Origin: Thiotrichaceae bacterium
Lineage (GTDB): Bacteria > Pseudomonadota > Gammaproteobacteria > Beggiatoales > Beggiatoaceae
Reading direction: 5' to 3'
Length of the DNA stretch: 64,000 nucleotides
Assembly: GCA_011391085.1 (NCBI GenBank)
Contig: JAABRD010000014.1
Coordinates: forward strand, 37,708 to 101,707
Shown here: positions 52,828-61,257 of the stretch, in pieces
How positions within the stretch are numbered: position 1 is the first letter of the stretch
How the letters are laid out: every line of letters begins with the position of its first letter
Notes under the pieces: generated by a model
Told to the model about the DNA's origin: nothing
What the model saw: the letters and a program-made list of their open reading frames with translations, nothing else
Database searches by the model: none
Translations under genes and position numbers: made by a program

Positions 52828-52903
52828 GTAGAGTGGATTAAGCGTAGCGTATCCACCATTCGTTGTTAATGTTGGTGGATACGCTACGCTTAATCCACCC
52901 TAC
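52828..52903. repeat. GTGGATTAAGCG hairpin
   Basis: GTAGAGTGGATTAAGCGTAG and CTACGCTTAATCCACCCTAC are complementary around a 14-base loop. It resembles the repeat at 10634. A GGAGTCCAAAGCGTAGCTTT arm precedes it at 52808. Confidence 0.8.
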
Positions 52904-53001
52904 ATGAAATACTACATGAAATACCATGTTCGTTATGCACAGGTACTTATCACCTTAAATTTGTACAATTCTTGCGTTCCAGAGAAAATTGTACAGGTTT
53001 G

Positions 53002-53165
53002 GGTAGTGATGCAATGTGGGTGAAATATCTGAACTCTGATTAGAATGATTTTCAGATGGACTCTGATTAGTCAAGCCTCCTTTCATAGCCCTCATTTAAT
53101 CATCTAAATCAAAGTTCAAGACGAACAGAAACCGCACGATATTTCACCCAGATTGCATCACTACC
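53002..53165. mobile_element. MITE1 copy with exact 8-bp target duplication, inside a MITE2 fragment
   Basis: Ends GGTAGTGATGCAATGTGGGT and ACCCAGATTGCATCACTACC. CAGGTTTG is repeated exactly (52994-53001 and 53166-53173). The restored flank GTACAGGTTTGAATGAATCT with TACTATA following is a MITE2 right end; the left end of that MITE2 is missing. Confidence 0.9.
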
Positions 53166-53237
53166 CAGGTTTGAATGAATCTTACTATAACCGTGAACTC
53201 CTAAAAACTGTTAATAACCAAAAAGGAAAACAACCAA

Positions 53238-54347
53238 ATGTCTTTAAAACCTCTTCTACTTTGTTGCCCCCTCTGGCTAGGTAGCAGTTTCGTCTGCGCC
53301 AACCAAACCGGTTCGCCACCAACTAAACCAGAAATCGTTCCCAGTAAAGCTATTCCAATTACCACCGCCACCGCCACCGCCAGCACGTTGGAAGTGACCG
53401 TCACCGCTTTGGGAGAATTGGAAAGCCCAGAGAAACCTATGATAGCTGCCGAAATTGCAGGCCGAATCCTCAATTTGACAGTTGATGAGGGCGACGTCGT
53501 CACCGAAAAACAAATGTTGGCAGAATTAGATACCGAAGGTTATCAAATTCAATTGGAACAAGCCAACGCCGAGTTGCAACGGTTAACCGCTTTGATTAGC
53601 AATCAGGAAGTGACCGTCAAACGTTTTCAAGACTTGCTGAAACAACGTTCCGTAGCCCAAAGTGAACTCGACAAAGCCCAAACCGAATTGGCCATCTCGC
53701 AAGCCCAAGTGGTTGGTGCCCAGGCACGAATTAAGGAAGTCCGTTACTACCTGGCCAAATCTCAAATTGTCAGCCCCGTCAATGGCATCGTGCAACAGCG
53801 TTTGGTGTCCAAAGGAGACTATGTGAACCCCGGCACACGCCTCTTTCACATCGTGGTCACCGACAAACTTCGGGCCCGTTTGTTCCTCCCCGAAACGGTG
53901 GTCACTCAAGTTCACCCTGGAGTACCGGTGCGCCTGTCGTTAGGACTCCGGGAGGGGGAAGGGAAAGAAGAAACGACTATCACAACCACGATTTCGCGAC
54001 TGCGCCCCATGTTGGAGCCCTCTAACCGCGCCTTAGAAGTGCTAGTAGATTTTGCCAATGATTACCATTGGAAACCGGGTTACAGTGCCAAAGGTGTGAT
54101 GGTGTTAGAACGCCGTTCTCATGCCGTATTAGTCCCAGAAATCAGTATCGTTCGCCGACCCGCGGGGGAAGTGGTTTACCTCATTGACGATAATCAAGCG
54201 AAACAACGTGTTGTCCAAACTGGCCAGCGCAAGGGACCGTTGATAGAGATTCTGACCGGCCTTAAAGCGGGAGAACAGATTGCAGTCGACGGTGCCGGTT
54301 TTTTAACCGATGGTGCATTGGTTAGCCTGAGAGGTTCGAAACCATGA
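53238..54347 (+). CDS. RND efflux periplasmic adaptor (membrane fusion protein)
   Basis: 369 residues. A signal peptide (LLLCCPLWLGSSFVCA) shows export. It links an inner-membrane RND pump to an outer-membrane channel. The lipoyl halves are AEIAGRILNLTVDEGDVVTE and YYLAKSQIVSPVNGIVQQRL; between them is a coiled-coil hairpin (about 105-165). The barrel and membrane-proximal domains end with AVLVPEISIVRRPAGEVVYL and GLKAGEQIAVDGAGFLTDGA. Its stop overlaps the pump start (ATGA at 54344-54347), so the two are co-translated. No outer-membrane component is in the window. Confidence 0.94.
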   Translation: MSLKPLLLCCPLWLGSSFVCANQTGSPPTKPEIVPSKAIPITTATATASTLEVTVTALGELESPEKPMIAAEIAGRILNLTVDEGDVVTEKQMLAELDTEGYQIQLEQANAELQRLTALISNQEVTVKRFQDLLKQRSVAQSELDKAQTELAISQAQVVGAQARIKEVRYYLAKSQIVSPVNGIVQQRLVSKGDYVNPGTRLFHIVVTDKLRARLFLPETVVTQVHPGVPVRLSLGLREGEGKEETTITTTISRLRPMLEPSNRALEVLVDFANDYHWKPGYSAKGVMVLERRSHAVLVPEISIVRRPAGEVVYLIDDNQAKQRVVQTGQRKGPLIEILTGLKAGEQIAVDGAGFLTDGALVSLRGSKP

Positions 54348-57300
54348 CTCTTCCAGAATTATCCATACATCGTCATGTCTTCGCTTACATGTTAAGCGGG
54401 GTACTCATTTTGTTTGGCATCATCAGCTATCAACGCATTGGTGTGGACCGCTTCCCCTCCATTGAGTTTCCCCTGGTTTCAGTGACGACTACGTTACCGG
54501 GTGCCAATCCTAGCGTAGTAGATGCGTCTGTCACCAATATCATTGAAACGGCCGTCAACAGTGTGCCTGGAATTGAAAGTATCCGGTCATTTTCCAAACC
54601 CAGTGTCTCCATTGTCGTCATCCAATTTGAGTTAACCAAAAATCCCGACGTGGGTTTCAATGAAGTGCAAGCGAAAGTCAACACGGTGTTACAAAACTTG
54701 CCTGAAGATGCCGAAACTCCTGTTGTTGGCAAAGTCGAATTTGGGGCTGCCCCCATTATGTGGCTGACTTTACAAGGGGACCGCACTTTGCAACAACTTA
54801 ATCAATATGCCCGTAACGTCCTGAAGAAACGGTTAGAAACGATCAGTGGCGTCGGCAGTGTCTCCATTGGTGGAGAACGGGAACGTACCATTCGCATACA
54901 TTTAAATCTGGAACGGATGACCGCCCTGGGGATTACCACCCGCGAAGTGGTGGGGGCGTTTCAACGGGAACATCTCAAATTGCCAGGTGGCTATGTGACA
55001 GGCAACCACCGAGAGGACTTATTGAAATTAGATTTGGAATTTCATCAAGTCCATGACCTTTCACAATTGATTGTCACTTACCGCGGTAACTTACCAGTGC
55101 GTTTACATGAGATTGCCACCATTGAAGACGGTTTAGCCGAAGCCCGCCGGTTCGCCAGTTTCAATGGCCAACCAGCAATCGGGTTGGGCATTGTCAAAAT
55201 CAAAAATTCCAATACCGTGGCGATTATCAACGAAGTACAACGACGTTTGGAGAAGGATATTTTGCCGCAGTTACCGCCTGGGTTACACCTCCGTGTCGCT
55301 TCCAACAGTGCCGACTATATTAAAGAAATCATTGCTGCTTTAGAAGAACATTTGGTGATTGGCACTTTACTAGCGGCCCTAGTCGTCTGGCTATTTCTCA
55401 AAAGTTTGCGTTCCACTTTGATTATCGCCACCGCCATTCCCATTTCCTTATTTGGCGCGATTGCCTCCATTTATTTTGCGGGGCATACGTTTAACTTTAT
55501 GACCCTGTTAGGGTTGCTATTGCTAATTGGCGTGGTTGTAGATGATGCGATTGTCGTCTTAGAAAACATCTTTCGACACCGCGAAGAGAATCCGCATGGC
55601 GACGTGACGCAGATTACGATTCAAGCCGCTAACGAAGTTGTGTTTGCCGTCTTAGCTGCCAGTTTCACTCTCGTTTCTATCTTTGCGGCGGTCATCTTCA
55701 TTGGGGGTATCATAGGCCAACTGATTCGTCCCTTTGCCGTCGTCGTCACCTTGGGCGTCTTGGTCTCCCTGTTCGTTTCCGTCACCTTGACCCCCATGCT
55801 ATGTGCCCGTTATTTACGAGTCAGTCACCAACATGGTTTCCTCTATCGGTTACTAGAATTTCCATTTCAGTTGACCGAAGACCTCTATCGGTTGGTATTA
55901 CGATTTGCGTTACGCTTCCGTTGGACTATCGTCTTCTTGGCCATTGGCATCGTCTTCAGCAGTGGTCACTTCTTTGGGCAACTGGGCAAAGGCTTTATGC
56001 CAGAGGAAGACGAAGGTCGTTTTTTAGTCGTGTTTAAAACACCATTGGGGTCGACATTGGACTATACTCAGGGACGCTTGCAAGAGATTGAAAAGGTCCT
56101 CCAAAGCTATCCAGAGATTACCGGGTATTTTAGCACCATTGGCACTGGTAACGAAGGACAAGTGTCTCAAGGCACCGTGTTTGTCAACCTGGTACTACGT
56201 ACCCAACGGTCTCTCAAACAATATGACTTGATTCTAAAGTTGCGAACCGAGTTGGCCAAAATTCCTGGTGTTCAAGCGTTTGCCACGCCCGTGCCACGTC
56301 TGGAAGGGGACCGCGGGGAACCGTTACAGTTTGTGTTACGAGGGCAGAATCTCTATGAAGTGGCGAGACTCGCCAAGCAATTGCAAGCGATTCTAGCAGC
56401 CCGCCCGGAGATAGGCGATTTAGATATGGACTTGCAATTGGATTTACCTGAAGTGACCATGCGCTTAGACCGCGCCAAAGCCGAAGACTTGGGCTTGTCC
56501 GCCTTGGAAGTGGTCCAGGCATTACGAGTTTTGGCGGGTGGTTTGAAAGTCGCTAAATACAATGATGACCCAGGCGATGGGGAACGTTACGACATTTATC
56601 TGAAGGCAGGTGACCAGACTTTTCTTCAAGCGGATGACTTAAAGAAGATTTACCTGCGCACTTCGAAAGGCACGATGGTACGTTTAGACACCGTTGCCCA
56701 ATTTGAAACTGGTTTGGGGGCAGCCACCATTACGCGGTACAATCTTCAATATGCGGCCTTCTTCTTTGCCACTCCTACTATTTCGGAAGGTGATGCGGCA
56801 GAGATTGTGAAACAAGAAGCGGCCACGTTGTTACCCACTGGATACAGTGTGAAGTTAATCGGTCGTGCCGAGGAATTTGGCAAAACGGTTGGTTATCTCC
56901 TCTTTGCGTTTGTGACGGGAATCATTTTGGTTTACATGGTGTTAGCCAGTCAGTTTAACTCGTTTATTCAACCGCTAATTATCATGGTTGCCCAGCCGTT
57001 AGCCATTATTGGCGGCGTCTTTGGACTTTGGGTGACGGGTCACTTTTTGAATATTTACTCCATGATTGGCCTAGTCCTCCTCGTCGGTTTAGTGGCGAAA
57101 AATTCAATTCTGCTGATCGATTTGACGAATCAATACCGTACCCAAGGGAAAGAGATTCGGGAAGCATTATTGGAAGCTTGCCCGATTCGGATGCGTCCTG
57201 TGTTAATGACTTCCTTAACCATCATTCTCGCCTTGCTACCTGCGGCGATGGGAATTGGGGCGGGGGCGGATACCAATGGACCACTGGCGGTTGCGGTGAT

Positions 57301-57427
57301 TGGTGGCATGGTGAGTTCCACGTTACTAACCTTGGTAGTGGTGCCTGCGGTGTATTCGCTAGTGGAGAACACGTTGTTGTATCTAACGGGGCAAAAGAAG
57401 ATATTTGGAAAGAAGATATTTGGGTAG
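54344..57427 (+). CDS. RND-type efflux permease (AcrB/MMPL class, HAE1-like)
   Basis: 1027 residues with the standard layout: 12 transmembrane helices and two large periplasmic loops. The proton-relay pair is in LIGVVVDDAIVVLENIFRHR, NPDVGFNEVQAKVNTVLQNL marks the first porter domain, and GLVLLVGLVAKNSILLIDLT with the essential lysine is in the second half. The substrate class (drugs, solvents or other) is not told by sequence. The last residues KKIFGKKIFG come from a 15-base duplication, and the stop TAG lies in the terminal sequence GGTAG of an inserted MITE, so the C-terminus has been altered. Confidence 0.95.
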   Translation: MTLPELSIHRHVFAYMLSGVLILFGIISYQRIGVDRFPSIEFPLVSVTTTLPGANPSVVDASVTNIIETAVNSVPGIESIRSFSKPSVSIVVIQFELTKNPDVGFNEVQAKVNTVLQNLPEDAETPVVGKVEFGAAPIMWLTLQGDRTLQQLNQYARNVLKKRLETISGVGSVSIGGERERTIRIHLNLERMTALGITTREVVGAFQREHLKLPGGYVTGNHREDLLKLDLEFHQVHDLSQLIVTYRGNLPVRLHEIATIEDGLAEARRFASFNGQPAIGLGIVKIKNSNTVAIINEVQRRLEKDILPQLPPGLHLRVASNSADYIKEIIAALEEHLVIGTLLAALVVWLFLKSLRSTLIIATAIPISLFGAIASIYFAGHTFNFMTLLGLLLLIGVVVDDAIVVLENIFRHREENPHGDVTQITIQAANEVVFAVLAASFTLVSIFAAVIFIGGIIGQLIRPFAVVVTLGVLVSLFVSVTLTPMLCARYLRVSHQHGFLYRLLEFPFQLTEDLYRLVLRFALRFRWTIVFLAIGIVFSSGHFFGQLGKGFMPEEDEGRFLVVFKTPLGSTLDYTQGRLQEIEKVLQSYPEITGYFSTIGTGNEGQVSQGTVFVNLVLRTQRSLKQYDLILKLRTELAKIPGVQAFATPVPRLEGDRGEPLQFVLRGQNLYEVARLAKQLQAILAARPEIGDLDMDLQLDLPEVTMRLDRAKAEDLGLSALEVVQALRVLAGGLKVAKYNDDPGDGERYDIYLKAGDQTFLQADDLKKIYLRTSKGTMVRLDTVAQFETGLGAATITRYNLQYAAFFFATPTISEGDAAEIVKQEAATLLPTGYSVKLIGRAEEFGKTVGYLLFAFVTGIILVYMVLASQFNSFIQPLIIMVAQPLAIIGGVFGLWVTGHFLNIYSMIGLVLLVGLVAKNSILLIDLTNQYRTQGKEIREALLEACPIRMRPVLMTSLTIILALLPAAMGIGAGADTNGPLAVAVIGGMVSSTLLTLVVVPAVYSLVENTLLYLTGQKKIFGKKIFG

Positions 57428-57594
57428 TAAGTACCGAAGCAGAAATTTTACCGTATTTTCAATCGTCGCCCTCACCCCGGCCCCTCCCCCTACAGGCGTA
57501 GGGAGAACGGCGGTACCCGTGGTTTTCACCCCTCTCCCCCTGGGAGAGGGGCCGGGGGTGAGGGTAAACATATCACCCACCTTGCATCACTACC
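57423..57594. mobile_element. Chimeric MITE bridging two convergent genes
   Basis: It begins GGTAG, continues as the left end of the 41527 element (TAAGTACCGAAGCAGAAATT) and ends as a normal MITE1 (ACCCACCTTGCATCACTACC). The core AACGGCGGTACCCGTGGTTT is shared with MITE1 at 60107. Flanks ATATTTG and ATATCTG nearly match. Both neighbouring genes end inside it. Confidence 0.75.
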
Positions 57595-58606
57595 ATATCT
57601 GCAAACGGTCTTCTGGTCTTCTTTCTACATAAATCTCTTCCCCTTTTTCGACGTGACTGATAGACAGCACGGCCAATGCGATCACACTGGGGGTCTCTTC
57701 TGGATACCGTTGGGCATTGACAATTTGACCAATGCTGAGTTCTTCTCCAGAAACGTACAAGTGTTCTCCAGGCTGGGGGACGGTTGCTGAATAGATTTTG
57801 ACTAAATACATTTGTCGTTTGGGTGTCCCCAAATACTGCATTCGCGCCACCACTTCTTGACCTGGATAACATCCTTTGGTAAAACTCACGCCTCCCAAGG
57901 TAGGATAATTCACCATCTGCGGGACAAACAGGTCGGCCAGCACGGGTAAAATATGTGGGACACCGGCTAAAATGTCCAAGACTTCCCAGACCCATGTTTC
58001 CACTGACCGTGCCCGGTGTGCCAAACAGTCCCAGACGCCTTGTAATCTTTGCTGGTCTTCACTTAACACTACATAACGTTCTGGTGTCCCTGGCAGACGT
58101 AACACGGTCAACCCTTCTAAGGTGACACTGCCATTGAGTTCTAAGGGACGCGATAGACCTAAACAGGCCGCCAATAATTTTGTACTTTGTTCCCCCGCGA
58201 TTCCTAAACGTGGCAGTATCTTACTCACGTTCTCTAATTTTACTTGGGAACGTAATATATAGAGTTGTAGCCGTTTCAACGTCGTTTCTACATTGAGTTG
58301 CGGCATCAATAGATAAAACGTATTTCCTTGTCCTTCCTGGTTTCCGTCGCGCTTGAACACTCGAAAATTGACCAAGATTCGCCCTTTCGGGCTACACCAG
58401 GCACTTAATTGACTTTGGGTAGCGGTCACTTGACGCACATCGTTGGTGAATTGACCTTGTAAAAATTTCTCGGCATCTTTGCCACTGACCTTGATGATGC
58501 CTAGATGCGATAAGTCGACGAGAAGGTTGCTTTGTAAAATGTTGGTTTGGTTTGGGTCAGGTTGCCCACTATCAGAAACGGTAAAGTGATTCACTGTTGT
58601 AATCAT
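57590..58606 (-). CDS. ygfZ: YgfZ/CAF17 folate-binding iron-sulfur repair protein
   Basis: 338 residues. YgfZ is a GcvT-like, tetrahydrofolate-binding protein needed for assembly or repair of some Fe-S enzymes such as MiaB. The signature KGCYPGQEVVARMQYLG, with its essential cysteine, is intact; LVDLSHLGIIKVSGKDAEKF and LQGQFTNDVRQV are the expected N-terminal folate-fold motifs. The stop codon TAG (57590-57592) and the last codons lie in the MITE end sequence, so the natural C-terminus may have been trimmed. Confidence 0.94.
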   Translation of the reverse strand: MITTVNHFTVSDSGQPDPNQTNILQSNLLVDLSHLGIIKVSGKDAEKFLQGQFTNDVRQVTATQSQLSAWCSPKGRILVNFRVFKRDGNQEGQGNTFYLLMPQLNVETTLKRLQLYILRSQVKLENVSKILPRLGIAGEQSTKLLAACLGLSRPLELNGSVTLEGLTVLRLPGTPERYVVLSEDQQRLQGVWDCLAHRARSVETWVWEVLDILAGVPHILPVLADLFVPQMVNYPTLGGVSFTKGCYPGQEVVARMQYLGTPKRQMYLVKIYSATVPQPGEHLYVSGEELSIGQIVNAQRYPEETPSVIALAVLSISHVEKGEEIYVERRPEDRLQIW

Positions 58607-58683
58607 TTGTATGAAAATAAAGGAAAATTTAGGATTTGTAAAACCTTTAGTCCCGCAGTCAAAGAGATGGGGGGAGTCACTTC

Positions 58684-58923
58684 AGCCGCAATGCCATTAG
58701 GCTAAAAAATAAAGACTTCCTCGAAATTAACTGACAGGTGGACTAGAGGCTTCAGCCGGAGGGGGGCAGAACAGAATTGAAATTGCGGTGCCGACCCACC
58801 GGCTAAAGCCTCTAGTCCATCGCTACATTAATCGATAGGTGGACTAGAGGCTTCAGCCGGTGGGCGCAGAACAGAATTGAAATCGCAAAGCCCCCCTGCC
58901 GGCTAAAGCCTCTAGTCCACCGC
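58684..58923. repeat. Two GGACTAGAGGCTTCAGCCGG palindromes with an AATGCCATTA end
   Basis: A decayed GCAATGCCATTAGG end (58688) is followed by two palindromes (58739-58818 and 58851-58922), each GGACTAGAGGCTTCAGCCGG facing CCGGCTAAAGCCTCTAGTCC around CAGAACAGAATTGAAAT. They fill the gap between ygfZ and the hydrolase gene. Confidence 0.8.
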
Positions 58924-58960
58924 TATTTTAATTTTTGGGCATCTTTAAATTCCTTGTTCA

Positions 58961-59653
58961 TTAACCAACCGCCGTATATGGTGTCTGTCTTTCCTTATCA
59001 TGCTGATACAGTCGATAATCCGTAAATCGATCTCTTTCCTTAAAGCGCATGAACGGGTTTCCTTTCAGTTCTTCGGCAATGGTAGAAGTCATCTGCGTGG
59101 CATAATGATGACCTGGATGAACGATGGTTTCAGGTGGTAATTCCGTCCCTAACCGCGCTAGACTTTTATACATTTCGGCCGGGTCCCCTCCCTCCAAATC
59201 ACAGCGTCCACAGCCAAAGACAAAGAGGGTGTCACCTGTCAAAATATGACCCTTTAAGTAGAAACAGAGGGACCCTGGCGTATGTCCTGGGGTATGCCAT
59301 ACTTTGATTTCGGTGTCACCGAGATGAATTATATCGCCATCGTGGTGTAACACGGCTGTTTCCAAACGTCGTCCCCAAAAATTGGCTTCGGCTTCCGATA
59401 AATGCACGGTAGCATGACAACGTCCTAATAGTCGTGTGAGTCCATTGACATGATCGGAATGACTATGTGTCAACAACACGTCAGTAATTTGTAACCCTTG
59501 CTGTTGCGCAAAGTCAATAACCGTTTCCACTTCCCAAGCCGGGTCCACCACTGCCGCTTGACGGGAACGGTGGTCGGCAATGACATATACACAGTTCTCC
59601 ATTGGACCTAATTCTAGGGTATGCAGAGAAAAAGAAACGTCTTCATTTGTCAT
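58961..59653 (-). CDS. Metallo-beta-lactamase-fold hydrolase (YcbL/glyoxalase II-like)
   Basis: 230 residues from the ATG at 59653 (MTNEDVSFSLHTLELGPMEN); the longer frame starts in MITE1 sequence. The metal-binding motif is THSHSDHVNG, followed by HTPGHTPGSLCFYL, ILTGDTLFVFGCGRCDLEGG and VHPGHHYAT. This is the type II glyoxalase/YcbL group, and GNPFMRF near the end matches the hydroxyacylglutathione hydrolase tail. ETHE1-type persulfide dioxygenases are close relatives, and sulfur metabolism in this organism makes that worth testing, but THSHSDH rather than THVHADH favours YcbL-like. Confidence 0.88.
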   Translation of the reverse strand: MTNEDVSFSLHTLELGPMENCVYVIADHRSRQAAVVDPAWEVETVIDFAQQQGLQITDVLLTHSHSDHVNGLTRLLGRCHATVHLSEAEANFWGRRLETAVLHHDGDIIHLGDTEIKVWHTPGHTPGSLCFYLKGHILTGDTLFVFGCGRCDLEGGDPAEMYKSLARLGTELPPETIVHPGHHYATQMTSTIAEELKGNPFMRFKERDRFTDYRLYQHDKERQTPYTAVG

Positions 59654-59673
59654 TTTGCTATCTTCCTCTTTTG

Positions 59674-59784
59674 GGTAGTGATGCAATCTGGGTGGTTTAC
59701 CCTCACCCCCGGCCCCTCTCCCTCTGGGAGAGGGGCCGGGGGTGAGGGAAACTCTATGAATATCACCCAGATTGCATCACTACC
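59674..59784. mobile_element. MITE1 copy with exact 8-bp target duplication
   Basis: Ends GGTAGTGATGCAATCTGGGT and ACCCAGATTGCATCACTACC. CTCTTTTG on both sides (59666-59673 and 59785-59792). The core is CCCTCACCCCCGGCCCCTCT and its complement. Confidence 0.9.
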
Positions 59785-60013
59785 CTCTTTTGCTACGTTG
59801 TATATATGTTTTCACAATCTCCTCCGCCAAGGAAATATCAGGGGGCACCACGGCATCTAAGGGTTGGCTATACACAGTTTGATTGCAACTGACTTTCAAC
59901 AACCGCACGGACCAGTCGGCGCTTGTCTGTTCTCGTTCAAATGATACCCGGTAGTATTCCTCATTGACGGAAAATACAAAATATACAGTTTGTTGAACAA
60001 AATGAATATTCAT
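59780..60013 (-). CDS. Small protein of unknown function
   Basis: A 77-residue protein, beta-rich at the start (VYFVFSVNEEYYRVSFEREQ) and helical at the end (LAEEIVKTYIQRSKRG). I do not recognise the family. A reasonable start (ATGAATATTCATTTTG) and even hydrophobic pattern suggest a real gene. The stop codon TAG at 59780-59782 is within the GGTAG end of the MITE1 at 59674, so the original protein was probably longer or had a different last residue. Confidence 0.55.
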   Translation of the reverse strand: MNIHFVQQTVYFVFSVNEEYYRVSFEREQTSADWSVRLLKVSCNQTVYSQPLDAVVPPDISLAEEIVKTYIQRSKRG

Positions 60014-60030
60014 AAAATGTTAATGATAGG

Positions 60031-60074
60031 AGTCCAAAGCGTAGTTTTACAAAGCTACGCTGTGGATTCCAGGT
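60031..60074. repeat. GGAGTCCAAAGCGTAG arm pair
   Basis: AGGAGTCCAAAGCGTAGTTT and AAAGCTACGCTGTGGATTCC form an imperfect hairpin just upstream of the 77-residue gene. Confidence 0.6.
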
Positions 60075-60106
60075 AAAGATTGATTCCTGGTAAAGATTGC
60101 GCTTTG

Positions 60107-60253
60107 GGTAGTGATGCAATGTGGGTGATATGTTTTCCCTCACCCCCGGCCATTCTCCCAGGGGGAGAGGGGTGAAAACCACGGATACCGCCGTTCTACC
60201 CACGCTTTTTGGGGGAGGGGGGAAGTGTCTATCACCCACATTGCATCACTACC
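60107..60253. mobile_element. MITE1 copy, GC-rich type
   Basis: Ends GGTAGTGATGCAATGTGGGT and ACCCACATTGCATCACTACC. Flanks GCGCTTTG (60099-60106) and GCGTTTTG (60254-60261) match at 7 of 8. Core shared with the copies at 7597 and 57423. Confidence 0.85.
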
Positions 60254-60280
60254 GCGTTTTGGTCTCTGGCAAGGTGTTTT

Positions 60281-60565
60281 CTAAAGTAACGCTTGCACAA
60301 TACTTTCCCATTCTTCTTGTAACGACTGATTGGGTCGCGGTTTGCTTGCACATGAATACCAATAGGCTGCGTTTGACAAATCTCCCTCGCGCCGGTGCAA
60401 ATAGGCGTGAATCCAGGCCCCAGTGGCATCACTGATGGTTTGCGCAATGCGATGTGCGGTGTCCCAATCTCCTTTGGCATCTTTCCATAACGCCTGTAGC
60501 GGCAGATTGATACCAGTAGGTGGCGAGTCTTGTGTGAGAGAGGATTTAAATTCATCTAGTGTCAT
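60281..60565 (-). CDS. Conserved small protein of unknown function
   Basis: 94 residues. The pattern LQALWKDAKGDWDTAHRIAQ, GAWIHAYLHRREGDLSNAAY and WYSCASKPRPN is that of a widely conserved proteobacterial protein with no known function, all helical and soluble. The ATG at 60565 gives the family start MTLDEFKSSL. It is 38 bases downstream of the Sel1 lipoprotein gene on the same strand and may be co-transcribed with it. Confidence 0.8.
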   Translation of the reverse strand: MTLDEFKSSLTQDSPPTGINLPLQALWKDAKGDWDTAHRIAQTISDATGAWIHAYLHRREGDLSNAAYWYSCASKPRPNQSLQEEWESIVQALL

Positions 60566-60603
60566 CTCATGGTTCCCTTTCTGTTAGATGTCTAATTTAG
60601 AAA

Positions 60604-61212
60604 TTAACCTTCTGGATTAGCCAACCTTGAGTTCAGTTCCTCCAAAGCGGCTGCCGCATCTTTATTACCGTTTCGCACGGCCTGCGATAACCACTTCTTT
60701 GCTTCCGCCAAGTCCTGCGGCACACCGGTCCCTTTAAAATACATCATCCCTAAACTCAACTGGGCATCGGTTTGATTCTGGGTGGCCGCTGTCAAGTACC
60801 ATTTCTCTGCCATCGCAAAGTCCTGGGGCACACCACTGCCGACAAAATACAAGGCGCCCAGGAAATATTGGGCTGCCGCATGACCTTGTTCGGCGGCCTT
60901 CTGATACCACTGGGCTGCCTGGGTCGAATCCCGTTGCAACACGCCTTCACTGTCATAATACATACGGGCTAACCGAAATTGGGCTTCTGCATGACCCAAT
61001 TCGGCAGCTTGACGAAATGACTGGGCTGCCTGAATAAAAAATCTCCCTTGATAGAATTTTAAGCCGTCCTTGTAAAATCGATCGGCCTTGGTTCCAACCA
61101 CTTGACCTTCGATGGTTTTTTGGGAAGAATCCGTACCCAACAAGGTACAGCCGGACAAAATTGTACAGAACCAGGCAAATAATAACAGAAATAGAGAGAT
61201 GGATTTTTTCAT
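60604..61212 (-). CDS. Sel1-repeat lipoprotein
   Basis: 202 residues from the ATG at 61212 (MKKSISLFLLLFAW); 13 upstream codons are open but unlikely. The lipobox LSGC gives a lipidated cysteine, so it is membrane-attached in the envelope. Residues about 60-190 are four Sel1-like repeats (AEAQFRLARMYYDSEGVLQR, AAAQYFLGALYFVGSGVPQD, TDAQLSLGMMYFKGTGVPQD). Sel1 proteins act as scaffolds for other proteins; the partner is unknown. Confidence 0.9.
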   Translation of the reverse strand: MKKSISLFLLLFAWFCTILSGCTLLGTDSSQKTIEGQVVGTKADRFYKDGLKFYQGRFFIQAAQSFRQAAELGHAEAQFRLARMYYDSEGVLQRDSTQAAQWYQKAAEQGHAAAQYFLGALYFVGSGVPQDFAMAEKWYLTAATQNQTDAQLSLGMMYFKGTGVPQDLAEAKKWLSQAVRNGNKDAAAALEELNSRLANPEG

Positions 61213-61257
61213 GGCATATACCCTTATTGTAACAAACATAAACGGAATCATTATTTA

